Shown here one piece after another: positions 54,778 to 64,000 of a stretch of 64,000 bases of DNA; position 1 is the first letter of the stretch, and each line of letters begins with the position of its first letter. The DNA is taken from assembly GCF_900104085.1 (NCBI RefSeq), contig NZ_FNLD01000001.1, positions 1,656,331 through 1,720,330 on the forward strand, given 5' to 3'. This DNA comes from Pseudoxanthomonas sp. CF125 (GTDB taxonomy: Bacteria > Pseudomonadota > Gammaproteobacteria > Xanthomonadales > Xanthomonadaceae). Under the pieces are notes generated by a model. The model was not told the DNA's origin. It saw only the letters and a list, made by a program, of their open reading frames with translations, and did not search any database. The translations under genes were made by a program, and so were the position numbers.

Positions 54778-57700
54778 TTACTTGCCGGTACCGGCAGGGG
54801 CTGCCGGATCGTTACTGGACTCCACACGCACCTTGGCGCGCACTGCAGGACTCAACTTGGCCGCAACCGCTTCGTAGACCGCCTTGGCGCGACGCATGCC
54901 CAGCGCCACGTTGTAGGCGTCGGAACCGCGCGGATCGGCATGGCCGACGATCGCTATCGCTCCTCCCCCTTTTTCGTCCAGATAGGCAGCCACCTTGTCC
55001 AGGAGCGGCAGGAACTGCGGCTTGACCGTCGATTTGTCGGTATCGAACAGCACCGTGCCCAGCAGCGGGCCGCCTTCGGCGATGCCGATGAGCAAAGACG
55101 ACGGATCGTCCAGCTCGGTGCGCACGCTGACCGTCAATGCCTTGGCGATGTCGGCGGGCACATGGCTCATCAGTGCGCTCTTCACCGCCGTGGCACGATC
55201 GAAGGCCAGGCTTTCGGTATCGCCATTGGCGCTGACCAGCACTTCGCCGCCGCGATACTCGACCACCTTGGCGGCGATTTGTTCGATCACCGGCAGGTAT
55301 TGGTCGCGCAGCTTGGCGCTGCCCGGAGCGAAGATGACTTCGCCCAATTCCAGTTCCACCTGCTGTTCGCCGCCCTGCACTTCCTCGACCGGCAGCTTGA
55401 CGCCGAAGTCGAAACGCACCGGAAGTCCGGGAGTGATGCGGCGGACCAGCGGGTTGTCGGTGGTGAACGCCGTTCCGGCCGGCAATGTCGATGGATCGAC
55501 CTTGAGGATGAAGTTGCGGCCGCGGCCGCTGTCGCCACCGGCGATGCCTTCAAGGTGGTAGCGCCCGAACTGGTCGGTCTCGATCAGCAGGCCTTCCACC
55601 GAAGCGATACGCACGCCCGGAATGCCGCGTTCGTCGATACCGAGGTTGCTGATCACGTAATCCACCACGTAACCGCCCTCGCCCTGCGCGACGCGGCGTT
55701 CCACTTTCGGCTCGGCCGCGTTGAGGCCCTTGGCCGCTTCGCCGCTCTTCTCCACGGTGGTGTTGCCGGCGGCGTCCATACGCACGGTGACGCCCTGCAC
55801 GCTGGTCAGCACGAAGTCGTTGGTGAAGGCCGGCTGGTTCAGACGCTGGCGGATCACGACCTGGTGGTGTTGGACCGGATCGGCGATCGACTGGCGCGCA
55901 GCGATGGCGCCCACGTCGATGCCGTGCAGCAACGGCGAACTGGCGTCGGCTTCCGGTTGCGCACCCGTGCCGCGATCCACGGTGGTCGAGTTGGCCACGT
56001 AGGCGCCGGGCGCAAAACCGCCCTGCACGCGCACACCGCTCAGAGCCGCGCTGTCCTGCCAGGTATCGCCGTCGCGATCGTCGAACACGGTGCCGATCAA
56101 CAGACTGTCGTCGACCAGCGCATCGGCCACCAGGGTGACTGCGGCGGTGCTGGTGTTGGAGATCGGCGCGCCGCTCTGGGTGAAGGCCTGCGCCAGGTTG
56201 CGTTGCACGCCCGGGCGTACGCCCGCGCCCACGCGCATCGCATACATCAGCGTCGCGGTCTGGCCGGGTTCGATATCCAGGCCTTCGAAGCGCAGCGGGC
56301 TCTGGCCTACGGCCGTGGCCTGGTTGTCGCCGTCGGTCACGCTCAGCGAACCTTCCACGTAGCTGAAACCGAGCGGCGGCGTGTCCACGATGCTGCCGTT
56401 GATCAACCTGCCGTTGCCCACGTTCTCCACGCTCAGCGTGTAGCGAACCAGATCGCCGATCTTCACTTCGCGAACAGCGGTGGTCTTGAGGATGCGCAAC
56501 TGGTAATCGGACAACACCGGATGCTCGGTGCTGCAGGCCAGCGCGCAGGTCGGCGAATCGGCACCGGTGGGCACCACTACGTTGCCGACCGTGCCGGTCG
56601 CGTCGGTATCCACCAGCGCGGTGTAGGCAAAGGTGTAGGTGCCGGGCAGCGTGCCGGCCGGCAGCGTGCATAGCAGGCCGTTCGCGGTTGCCGCGCAACC
56701 CGCCGGCAACGCGCCGGTGAGGGCCTGGTCGCCGCTGATCGTGTCGGTCAAGGTCACCGCATCGGTGGTGACCGAATTGGCCACGGTCACCGTCAGCGTG
56801 TAAGCCAGCGTGTCGCCTGCCGACACCGAAGTGCCCGACGCCGGATTGGACGTCTTGGACACCGTGACCGCAGTCGCCACGACCCGATGGGTGGTGCTGC
56901 AGCTGACGCAGGTCGGGCCGTCGTCGCCGCTGGGCACAACCACATTGCCGAGGGTGCCGGTGGCATCTGCGGCGACAAGCGTGGAATACGAGAAGCTGTA
57001 GCTTCCCGGCAACGTACCGGCCGCCAGCGTGCACACCAGTCCGCCGCCACCGGCCGCGCAACCGGCGGGCAGTGCGCCGGTAAGCGTCTGGTCGCCGCTG
57101 ATCGTGTCGGTCAAGGTGACCGCGCCGGTGGTGATGGAGTTGGCCACGGTCACGGTCAGCGTGTAGGCCACGATGTCGCCAGGCGCCACTTCCGTACCCG
57201 ATGCGGGGTTGGACGTCTTGGCCACGGTCACCACCGAAGCGGCAATCGGATGCTCGGTGCTGCAGTTGGTGCAGGTGGGGTTGTCGTTACCGGTGGGCAC
57301 CACGTTGTTGCCCAACCTGCCGGTCGCATCGGCATCCACCGTGGTGCTGTAGGTGAAGCTATAGCTGCCCGGCTGTGTGCCGGCGGCCAGGGTGCACACC
57401 AGTCCGCCAGCGCCGCTGGCGCAGTTCGCCGGAAGCGGACCGGTGAGCGTCTGGTCGCCACTCAAGGTGTCGGTCAACGTCAGTGTCGAGGTAGTGGCGG
57501 CGTTGGCCACGACTACCGCCAGCGTGTAGCTGATGGTGTCGCCCGGTCGCACGGTTTCGCCGCTGGCCGGATTGGAGATCTTGGAAACGGTGACTGCCAG
57601 CAATGGCGTGCTGGTGGTAGACGGATTGCTGGGCACGGCCGGACCCACAGGCGGAGTGCCAGTGGCGGTCGCGGTGTTGTTCACCACACCGGCGGCCACT

Positions 57701-60700
57701 TCGGCCTGGGTGATGGTGTGGGTGCCGGTGCAGGTGGCGATGGCGCCCGGCAGCAACGTGGTTACGTCGCACACCGCAGGCGCGTCCAGCAGTGCGTCGT
57801 CGATCACGATGCCGGTCAAGGTCACGTTACCGGTGTTGGTCGCCACTAAGGTGTAGCCGATCGTGCTGCCGGCGATGTTGCCCGAGGGCGCACCGGCAGT
57901 CTTGAGCAGGCTCAGCGCCGGGTTGGCGGCGATAGGCGTGGTCGTGGTGGACGGCGGCGAGGTCACCGGCGGACCCACCGGCGGTGTGCCGGTGGCGGTC
58001 GCGCTGTTGTTCGCTGCGCCCGCGTTCACTTCGGCCTGGGTGATGGTGTGCGTGCCGGTGCAGGTGGCGATGGCGCCCGGCAGCAACGTGGTCACGTCAC
58101 ACACCGCAGGCGTATCCAGCATTGCATCGTTGATTACGATGCTGCTGAGAGTGACATTGCCGGTATTGGTCGCCACGAAGGTGTAACCGATCGTGCTGCC
58201 GGCCGTATTGCCGGAGGGCGTACCGGCAGTCTTGAGCAGGCTCAGCGCCGGGTTGGCGGCGATGGGAGTGGTCGTGGTGGACGGCGGCGAAGTCACCGGC
58301 GGACCCACCGGCGGCGTGCCGGTAGTCGTGGCGCTGTTGTTCACCGCACCGGCGTTCACCTCGGCCTGGGTGATGGTGTGGGTGCCGGTACAGTTGGCGA
58401 TGGCGTTCGGCAGCAACGTGGTCACGTCGCACACTGCAGGTGCATCCAACATTGCATCGTTGATCACGATGCCACTGAGAGTGACATTGCCGGTGTTGGT
58501 CACCACGAAGGTGTAACCGAGGGTGTTGCCAGCCGTGTTGCCCGAGGGCGTGCCCGCAGTCTTGACGATGGTCAACGCAGGCGCCGGGGTGATCGGCGTC
58601 GTGGTGATCGAAGGCGGCGAGGTCACCGGCGGACCCACCGGCGGCGTGCCGGTAGCCGTGGCGCTGTTGTTCACCGCGCCGTTATTAACTTCGGCCTGGG
58701 TGATGGTATGCGTGCCGGTGCAGGTGGCGATGGCGCCGGGCAGCAACGTGGTTACGTCGCATACCGCGGGAGCATCCAGCATTGCATCGGTCACGGCGAT
58801 GCCGGTCAAGGTCACGTTGCCGGTGTTGGTCACCACAAAGCTGTAACCGATCGTGCTGCCGGCCGTGTTGCCCGACGGCGGGCCTGCAGTCTTGACGATA
58901 GTCAGCGCAGGCGCCGTGGTGATCGGCGTCGTCGTTGTCGATGGCGGCGAAGTCACCGGCGGACCCGAAGGCGGAGTCCCGGTAGCCGTGGCACTGTTGT
59001 TCACCGTGCCGGCATTCACTTCGGCCTGGGTAATGGTGTGCGTGCCGGTGCAAGTGGCGATAGCACCCGGCAGCAGCGTGGTTACGTCGCATACCGCCGG
59101 CGCATCCAGCTGCGCATCGTTGATCACGATGCCGCTGAGGGTGACATTGCCGGTATTGGTTACGACAAAGGTGTAGCCCAGCGTGCTGCCGGCCGTGTTG
59201 CCCGAGAGCGTGCCCGCAGTCTTGACGATGGTTAGCGCAGGCGCCGTAGTGATCGGCGTCGTCGTGGTCGACGGCGGCGAGGTCACCGGCGGACCCGAGG
59301 GCGGAGTCCCGGTGGCCGTGGCGCTGTTGTTCACCACGCCCGCGTTCACTTCGGCCTGCGTAATGGTGTGCGTGCCGGTGCAGGTCATGTTCGCGCCGAC
59401 CGCCAACGTCGTCGCCGGACAAGTGGCCGCAGCATCGAGCTGTGCATCGTTCACCAGCACCGCCGTCAGCGGCGTGTTGCCGGTGTTGGTCACCAGGAAG
59501 CTGTAAGCGATGGTGTCGCCGGCGTCGGTCAGCGTCGGGCTCACGCCCAGCGCCGTGGTGGGCGTACCCGCCGTCTTGGCGATGGTCAGGGTCGAGGCGG
59601 TGGTGATCGGCGTCGTCGTAGTGGACGGTGGTGAAGTCACTGGCGGACCTACGGGCGGCGTACCGGTGGCCGTGGCGCTGTTGTTCACCGTACCTGCGTT
59701 CACCTCGGCCTGGGTGATGGTGTGGGTACCGGTGCAGTTGGCGATAGCGCCGGGCAGCAACGTGGTTACGTCGCATACCGCAGACGCATCAAGCATCGCA
59801 TCGGTCACAGTGATACCGGTCAAGGTCACGTTGCCGGTGTTGGTCACCACGAAGCTGTAGGCGATGGTATCGCCAGCATCGGTCAGCGTCGGGCTCGCAC
59901 CCTGTGCCGTGGTCGCCGTACCCGCGGTCTTGGCGATGGTCAGCGCAGGCGCCGTGGTAATCGGCGTCGTCGTGGTGGATGGCGGCGAAGTCACCGGTGG
60001 ACCCGAAGGCGGCGTACCGGTCGCCGTGGCGCTGTTGTTCACCGCGCCCGCGTTCACTTCGGCCTGCGTAATCGTGTGGATGCCAGTGCAGGTCATGTTC
60101 GCGCCGACCGCCAGCGTCGTTGCCGGACAAGTGGCCGCAGCATCGAGCTGCGCATCGTTCACCAGCACCGCCGTCAGCGGCGTGTTGCCGGTGTTGGTCA
60201 CCAGGAAGCTGTAAGCGATCGTGTCGCCGGCGTCGGTCAGCGTCGGGCTCGCGCCCAGCGCCGTGGTGGGCGTACCCGCCGTCTTGACGATAGTCAGGGC
60301 CGAGGTCATGGTGATCGGCGTCGTCGTGGTCGATGGCGGCGAAGTCACCGGCGGACCCGAAGGTGGCGTACCGGTCGCCGTGGCGCTGTTGTTCACCGTA
60401 CCGGCATTCACTTCGGCCTGAGTGATGGTGTGCGTGCCGGTGCAAGTCATGTTCGCGCCGACCGCCAGCGTGGTCGACGGACAAGTAGCTGCCGCGTCGA
60501 GCTGCGCGTCGATCACCGCCACCGCGGTCAGCGGCGTGTTGCCAGTGTTGCTGACCAGGAAGCTGTAAGCGATCGTGTCGCCAGCGTCGGTCAACGTCGA
60601 GCTCGCACCCAGCGCCGTGGTGGGCGTACCGGCCGTCTTGGCGATAGTCAGGGCCGAGGTCGTGGTGATCGGCGTCGTCGTGGTAGACGGCGGCGAGGTC

Positions 60701-63174
60701 ACTGGCGGACCCGAGGGCGGCGTACCGGTCGCCGTGGCGCTGTTGTTCACCGCGCCGGCATTCACTTCGGCCTGGGTGATGGTATGGGTGCCGGTGCAGG
60801 TCATATTTGCACCCACCGCCAGCGTCGTCGCTGGGCAGGTGGCCGCAGCGTCGAGCTGCGCATCGTTTACCAGCACTGCCGTCAGCGGCGTGTTGCCGGT
60901 GTTGGTCACCAGGAAACTGTAGGCGATGGTGTCGCCGGCATCGGTCAGCGTCGGACTGGCGCCCAGCGCCGTAGTCGCCGTACCGGCCGTCTTGGCGATG
61001 GTCAACTCGGGCAATCCAACCGGCGTGGTTTCGCCGCAGTCGTTACCGACAGCCGCGCAGTTCACCCCGTCCACGGCGACCGTGTTGACGATGGAAGCGG
61101 TGGCGCCGGTCGGGAACGGAGCAACGACCTGCACCACGAAGTTCAACGTGGCGCTGCCGCCGACCGGAATGTTCACCGCATTGGTGTTGGTGCAGTTGCT
61201 CGCGGCGCAGGTGAAGTTGTTGCCCGCGGCTACCGCCGTGGTGTTGGCCGGCAGGGTTTCGACCACATCGCCCGCGAACAGAGTCGCCGCGAGGCTGCCG
61301 CCGACATGCGTGACTTCGATCTGATAGGCGAGCGTGTCGCCGGCAGCAACCGCCGCACCTGCCACGTAGGCCGAACCGTTCACCTGGGCCAAGGTCTTTT
61401 CGACCTGCAGCTGTGCCGGTGTGGGCGCAGCGGGGAACGAACACGAAGCAAGGTCGCGCGCCTGGTTCGCAGCAGTAGCCGCTACCGGCGCCAGCGTGCC
61501 GGTGCCCAGATCGATGCGGTAATAACTGCTTGGCGCCGTGTTGGTGGCGACGTACAGCAGACCGTCGTTGCCATAGGCCACGCCAGCCCATTGCAGGGTG
61601 CTGGGCGCGCCGTTGAGCAGCGGCCGCTGCTGACGGGTGGCCGATACCGCGGTCGTGCTGAAATCTATCCTGTAGAGATCCACGCCAGCGGTCAGCCAGC
61701 CATAGCCTGCGCTGTCGAATGCGATATCGCCCGAGCTGGCATTGGTGGGCTGGAAGTCGTAGGTCAGGGTGCCGTACGAAGTCAGCGTGTAATTGAAGGC
61801 GCCCGAGGGCGTCACTCGCCAGACCGCGGGATTGGTCCCGTTGCCGGCCACCAGGTAACCCACGCCCGCCTGGGTCATGCCGGCGCGGGGGAAATCGGGC
61901 GTAGTGATCGGACCGGCAGCGGCGTACCAACCGCCGTTCGCAGCATCGTAGGCGTACAGCGTCGACTGGCCACCGCTATAGCTGATGAACAGCAACCGGT
62001 TGTTCACCGGATCCACCATCATCGCATTGAGGTTGGGGGCGACATTCAAGGTCAGCTCCGGCACCAGGACATCGGGCGTCCCGCTGCCGACCGTGTAGCG
62101 ATAGAACTCGCCGCGGCCGGAGACCTGGGTAACGTTGAAAACAGAATCGACGGCGCAGAAATTGACGCTGGGCACCAGCGTGGTGAGCGTGGTGTCGGGC
62201 GGACTGGTCACCACGATTCCTCCACTGGTCGAACCAGTGGCGGTCGCACTGTTGCTCACCGATCTGGTGGCGGCTTCCGCTGCGGTGATGGTGTGGACGC
62301 CGGTGCAAGTGGTCGTGTTGCCGGGCGCGGACGGAGTCAGCGTGGTGCTGCCGCAGGTAGCGGGCGCATCCAGTTGCGCATCGACCACCGCGATTCCGTT
62401 CAACGTCACCGCGCCGGTGTTGGTGATCACGAAGGTATAGGCGATGGTGCTGCCCGCGGTGCTGCCCGAAGGAGTGCCGGCAGTCTTGTCGATGGTCAGC
62501 GAGGCTGTGGGCACGGCGGGCGGATTCACGCACGTGGCGTTGTCGCTGGTGTCCGTTTCCTGACCGGTGGGCAGCGATGCGTTGTTGTACAGACCGCTAC
62601 CCGGGGTGGGAGTGGCCGCGCAAGTCGTGGGGGCCGAAGCGTTGGTGTAGACGTAGGTGATGCTGACGTTGAAGGTATGGGTGACGCCTGCGCCGATCGC
62701 TATGCCGGTTCCGGTCAACTGGTTAGGGCCGTCGATCGTCGACGAGCCGCCGGCGGGAGCGCCGACACCGGAAGTGGTCCAGGCGATGCCGGTGATGTTG
62801 GTGTTGGCGGGAAAAACCGGGGTATCGGTCAATGCGCCGTAAGTGCCGGCCGCGCCGCCGGAATTGGTCACCGTGATCGTGTAGGAAACCGTGTAGACGC
62901 CCAGGGCGTTCGGACCCGACACCCCGACGGCGGACTTGGCGACGTTGATCAGCGGCTCGACTACATCGTCGGTATCGCTCGCGCTGCGCACGCAGGTCGG
63001 ATTGGTCGCCGCATCGGAGCAGCTCACGCCGCTCGGCGGCGTAACCGTGGCCGTGTTGGTAACCGTCTGCGCCCAAGCCGGAGAAGCGCCAAGAAGCGCG
63101 CCTGCCAGCATGAAAACGCACAAAGTGAACGAGCGCCGGAAACCAGGCGCATTGCAACGAGACGCGTCAGCCAC
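54778..63174 (-). CDS. Giant DUF11-repeat surface protein with C-terminal OmpA-like domains
   Basis: A 2798-residue protein, GTG start with AGGGG upstream. Signal peptide (about 15-35, ending AWA), a beta region, a WD/propeller-like segment (about 340-560), ten near-identical DUF11-type repeats of 110 or 117 residues plus one diverged copy further upstream, three further 120-residue repeats (VTVSKTSNPASG type), a conserved adaptor with SVENVGNGRLINGS, then two OmpA-like domains (VIFAPGSAKLRDQYLP and VLFDTDKSTVKPQFLP..GHADPRGSDAYN). The last binds peptidoglycan in homologues. A long surface or periplasm-spanning fibre is inferred. Confidence 0.88.
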   Translation of the reverse strand: MADASRCNAPGFRRSFTLCVFMLAGALLGASPAWAQTVTNTATVTPPSGVSCSDAATNPTCVRSASDTDDVVEPLINVAKSAVGVSGPNALGVYTVSYTITVTNSGGAAGTYGALTDTPVFPANTNITGIAWTTSGVGAPAGGSSTIDGPNQLTGTGIAIGAGVTHTFNVSITYVYTNASAPTTCAATPTPGSGLYNNASLPTGQETDTSDNATCVNPPAVPTASLTIDKTAGTPSGSTAGSTIAYTFVITNTGAVTLNGIAVVDAQLDAPATCGSTTLTPSAPGNTTTCTGVHTITAAEAATRSVSNSATATGSTSGGIVVTSPPDTTLTTLVPSVNFCAVDSVFNVTQVSGRGEFYRYTVGSGTPDVLVPELTLNVAPNLNAMMVDPVNNRLLFISYSGGQSTLYAYDAANGGWYAAAGPITTPDFPRAGMTQAGVGYLVAGNGTNPAVWRVTPSGAFNYTLTSYGTLTYDFQPTNASSGDIAFDSAGYGWLTAGVDLYRIDFSTTAVSATRQQRPLLNGAPSTLQWAGVAYGNDGLLYVATNTAPSSYYRIDLGTGTLAPVAATAANQARDLASCSFPAAPTPAQLQVEKTLAQVNGSAYVAGAAVAAGDTLAYQIEVTHVGGSLAATLFAGDVVETLPANTTAVAAGNNFTCAASNCTNTNAVNIPVGGSATLNFVVQVVAPFPTGATASIVNTVAVDGVNCAAVGNDCGETTPVGLPELTIAKTAGTATTALGASPTLTDAGDTIAYSFLVTNTGNTPLTAVLVNDAQLDAAATCPATTLAVGANMTCTGTHTITQAEVNAGAVNNSATATGTPPSGPPVTSPPSTTTTPITTTSALTIAKTAGTPTTALGASSTLTDAGDTIAYSFLVSNTGNTPLTAVAVIDAQLDAAATCPSTTLAVGANMTCTGTHTITQAEVNAGTVNNSATATGTPPSGPPVTSPPSTTTTPITMTSALTIVKTAGTPTTALGASPTLTDAGDTIAYSFLVTNTGNTPLTAVLVNDAQLDAAATCPATTLAVGANMTCTGIHTITQAEVNAGAVNNSATATGTPPSGPPVTSPPSTTTTPITTAPALTIAKTAGTATTAQGASPTLTDAGDTIAYSFVVTNTGNVTLTGITVTDAMLDASAVCDVTTLLPGAIANCTGTHTITQAEVNAGTVNNSATATGTPPVGPPVTSPPSTTTTPITTASTLTIAKTAGTPTTALGVSPTLTDAGDTIAYSFLVTNTGNTPLTAVLVNDAQLDAAATCPATTLAVGANMTCTGTHTITQAEVNAGVVNNSATATGTPPSGPPVTSPPSTTTTPITTAPALTIVKTAGTLSGNTAGSTLGYTFVVTNTGNVTLSGIVINDAQLDAPAVCDVTTLLPGAIATCTGTHTITQAEVNAGTVNNSATATGTPPSGPPVTSPPSTTTTPITTAPALTIVKTAGPPSGNTAGSTIGYSFVVTNTGNVTLTGIAVTDAMLDAPAVCDVTTLLPGAIATCTGTHTITQAEVNNGAVNNSATATGTPPVGPPVTSPPSITTTPITPAPALTIVKTAGTPSGNTAGNTLGYTFVVTNTGNVTLSGIVINDAMLDAPAVCDVTTLLPNAIANCTGTHTITQAEVNAGAVNNSATTTGTPPVGPPVTSPPSTTTTPIAANPALSLLKTAGTPSGNTAGSTIGYTFVATNTGNVTLSSIVINDAMLDTPAVCDVTTLLPGAIATCTGTHTITQAEVNAGAANNSATATGTPPVGPPVTSPPSTTTTPIAANPALSLLKTAGAPSGNIAGSTIGYTLVATNTGNVTLTGIVIDDALLDAPAVCDVTTLLPGAIATCTGTHTITQAEVAAGVVNNTATATGTPPVGPAVPSNPSTTSTPLLAVTVSKISNPASGETVRPGDTISYTLAVVVANAATTSTLTLTDTLSGDQTLTGPLPANCASGAGGLVCTLAAGTQPGSYSFTYSTTVDADATGRLGNNVVPTGNDNPTCTNCSTEHPIAASVVTVAKTSNPASGTEVAPGDIVAYTLTVTVANSITTGAVTLTDTISGDQTLTGALPAGCAAGGGGLVCTLAAGTLPGSYSFSYSTLVAADATGTLGNVVVPSGDDGPTCVSCSTTHRVVATAVTVSKTSNPASGTSVSAGDTLAYTLTVTVANSVTTDAVTLTDTISGDQALTGALPAGCAATANGLLCTLPAGTLPGTYTFAYTALVDTDATGTVGNVVVPTGADSPTCALACSTEHPVLSDYQLRILKTTAVREVKIGDLVRYTLSVENVGNGRLINGSIVDTPPLGFSYVEGSLSVTDGDNQATAVGQSPLRFEGLDIEPGQTATLMYAMRVGAGVRPGVQRNLAQAFTQSGAPISNTSTAAVTLVADALVDDSLLIGTVFDDRDGDTWQDSAALSGVRVQGGFAPGAYVANSTTVDRGTGAQPEADASSPLLHGIDVGAIAARQSIADPVQHHQVVIRQRLNQPAFTNDFVLTSVQGVTVRMDAAGNTTVEKSGEAAKGLNAAEPKVERRVAQGEGGYVVDYVISNLGIDERGIPGVRIASVEGLLIETDQFGRYHLEGIAGGDSGRGRNFILKVDPSTLPAGTAFTTDNPLVRRITPGLPVRFDFGVKLPVEEVQGGEQQVELELGEVIFAPGSAKLRDQYLPVIEQIAAKVVEYRGGEVLVSANGDTESLAFDRATAVKSALMSHVPADIAKALTVSVRTELDDPSSLLIGIAEGGPLLGTVLFDTDKSTVKPQFLPLLDKVAAYLDEKGGGAIAIVGHADPRGSDAYNVALGMRRAKAVYEAVAAKLSPAVRAKVRVESSNDPAAPAGTGK
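57610..61010 (-). repeat. Tandem array of ten DUF11-type coding repeats (330 and 351-354 bp)
   Basis: The period is exactly 330 bases over at least five units near 57.6-59.5 kb, and 351-354 bases from 59.5 to 61.0 kb. The longer units carry TTALGASPTLTDAGDTIAYS; the shorter carry SGNTAGSTIGYTF. One unit (about 59.6-59.95 kb) joins a long-type front half to a short-type rear half. Conserved QAEVNAG and PPVTSPPSTTTTPI segments mark each unit boundary. Confidence 0.9.
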
Positions 63175-63721
63175 GTGAATCCCCTAATCCATTGTGTTTC
63201 TGATCGCCGGCCGCCGGACACCGCAGTGCCCCACCCCCCGGAAATCAATCTCGGTCGCTAGCTGGTTTTCGCCCCCATCGGCCAAAGCCAAGACCGGTGA
63301 TGCGGGGCATCGCCTGTCGGCACGGCACGGGGGTTGCAGCAAGTAGCGCTTGCGTTAATGGTAGTTGGGTCACAGTTTTGGTGTTTGCTGACTCACACAA
63401 TAAAAGTGACGCATTGCGTCATAGTGTGAGACGAAAACGCATGCTCGCCATACCGACGGCAGTTCGCAATTTTCAAGAAAAACCAGCTATGTCAATGGGT
63501 TATAGCATTCAGCCAGGTGAAGTTGCCGCATGAGTGAGGGCTGGCCCAGCTGATTTGTTATTAGTTTCACAATAGATAATCGGCATCTTTCAACCGACGA
63601 ACGGAATCCCCATTACGTCCGGAAATACATGACGGCCGTCACTTCCGCGAAGCTCGCCGAAAACGTTTTCCCGGAAATGCCGCGTATGCGGATTGCGAAC
63701 TCCGTCGGCGACGTCCTGGCA
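63175..63721. other. 547-base spacer upstream of the surface-protein cluster
   Basis: No credible gene. It is AT-richer than average around 63340-63430 and 63540-63600 and probably holds the promoter of the giant surface gene. It contains the nested palindrome at 63392-63430. Confidence 0.5.
63392..63430. promoter_or_regulatory. Nested palindrome: possible operator or hairpin
   Basis: Outer arms CTCACAC (63392-63398) and GTGTGAG (63424-63430) enclose inner arms TGACGC (63407-63412) and GCGTCA (63416-63421). It lies about 220 bases upstream of the giant DUF11 gene in an AT-rich patch and matches no repeat elsewhere in the window. Confidence 0.55.
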
Positions 63722-64000
63722 TCAATCGAACCGCGCGCTGCCCCATGCCGTCACCAGGGAACCCTCCTGGCTTTTGCCGCTTTCGGCGGTCAGCTCCAGG
63801 ATATCCACGCCCGATACCTCCACATCGATAACGGCCGGCGCAACGCCACGCTTCAGCGGCGCGCTTTCGAACAGCAACCTGCGGTCTCCATAGACGCGGA
63901 ACACCACCTCGCCGTTGGCGTCGGCAGAACTATCGTCCACCCCCACCACCGCCGTGAAGCGAGTGAACTGCCGCCGTGCCAGGATCTCCAGCCGCGAGTT
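63722..64000 (-). CDS. NPCBM-domain protein, C-terminal fragment
   Basis: Only the last 92 residues are inside the window. FTRFTAVVGVDDSSADANG, VVFRVYGDRRLLFESAP and VDVEVSGVDILEL-like sequence match the NPCBM/NEW2 carbohydrate-associated beta-sandwich found at the ends of glycoside hydrolases and some secreted proteins. The remainder lies beyond the right edge. It is transcribed towards the surface-protein cluster but is separated from it by 547 bases. Confidence 0.75.
   Translation of the reverse strand, partial: NSRLEILARRQFTRFTAVVGVDDSSADANGEVVFRVYGDRRLLFESAPLKRGVAPAVIDVEVSGVDILELTAESGKSQEGSLVTAWGSARFD

Noticed and set aside
57610..61010. CRISPR or satellite array because of the regular 330-base period
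   Set aside because: Units are contiguous, in frame and coding, with no short conserved repeat plus unique spacer pattern.
59722..63261. Plus-strand frame of over 1100 codons opposite the DUF11 repeats
   Set aside because: It is the Arg/Gly-rich shadow of the repeat array and repeats with the same period; the minus strand has signal peptide, repeats and OmpA-like domains.
63297..63533. Small plus-strand gene in the right-hand spacer
   Set aside because: No ribosome site, no recognisable domain, and the nested palindrome lies within it.

Overview
This 64 kb window is chromosomal DNA from a high-GC gammaproteobacterium, most likely Xanthomonadaceae and close to Lysobacter, Luteimonas or Pseudoxanthomonas. 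The evidence is the general gene content, the hemP, TonB-receptor and DUF6607 heme operon, the Lys/Ala-rich histone-like protein, an S-adenosylhomocysteine (SAH) riboswitch on ahcY, a manganese riboswitch on a UPF0016 exporter, and many palindromic spacer repeats typical of that family. I see no tRNA or rRNA gene, prophage, transposase or CRISPR array.

Layout. 0-9.2 kb: the end of an NTP/NDP-exchanger-like transporter, a GMC oxidoreductase, an EamA exporter, an M48 membrane protease and LemA (separated by a composite structured repeat), a class C beta-lactamase-like hydrolase, an SRPBCC protein and a histone H1-like protein. 9.2-14 kb: a long non-coding stretch with a promoter/terminator pair that may encode a small RNA, then gcvH, gcvT, a secreted hypothetical, and an NfeD plus SPFH pair. 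14-18.3 kb: a Fur-controlled heme uptake operon. 18.3-24.6 kb: aldo/keto reductase, Mn riboswitch plus exporter, nucleoside transporter plus ribokinase, dusB and a methyltransferase. 25-38 kb: membrane-lipid genes (LpxH-like phosphatase coupled to a PlsC-GNAT fusion; a YnbA/YnbB-like trio of CDP-alcohol transferase, acyltransferase and CdsA), interspersed with metK, an atypical SDR, uup and a lysophospholipase-like hydrolase. 38-45.5 kb: ppc, ahcY with its SAH riboswitch, metF, a secreted hypothetical and ilvE. 45.7-49.5 kb: a ColRS-like two-component system and rimK. 49.7-63.2 kb: three genes on the minus strand for a surface system, namely a 2798-residue DUF11-repeat protein ending in OmpA-like domains, a 1242-residue predicted outer-membrane barrel and a 451-residue DUF11-type secreted protein. 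A partial NPCBM-domain protein lies at the right edge.

How parts fit together. metK, ahcY and metF form the SAM/SAH/methyl cycle. metK and ahcY share a gapless operator-like sequence as well as ahcY having its riboswitch. The heme genes are read leftwards from a Fur box. Nucleoside import followed by ribokinase suggests ribose salvage. Intergenic space is densely occupied by several families of REP-like palindromes. The most unusual item is a composite 210-260 bp repeat present twice, whose long-range helix differs between copies by compensatory changes, so base pairing itself seems to be under selection.
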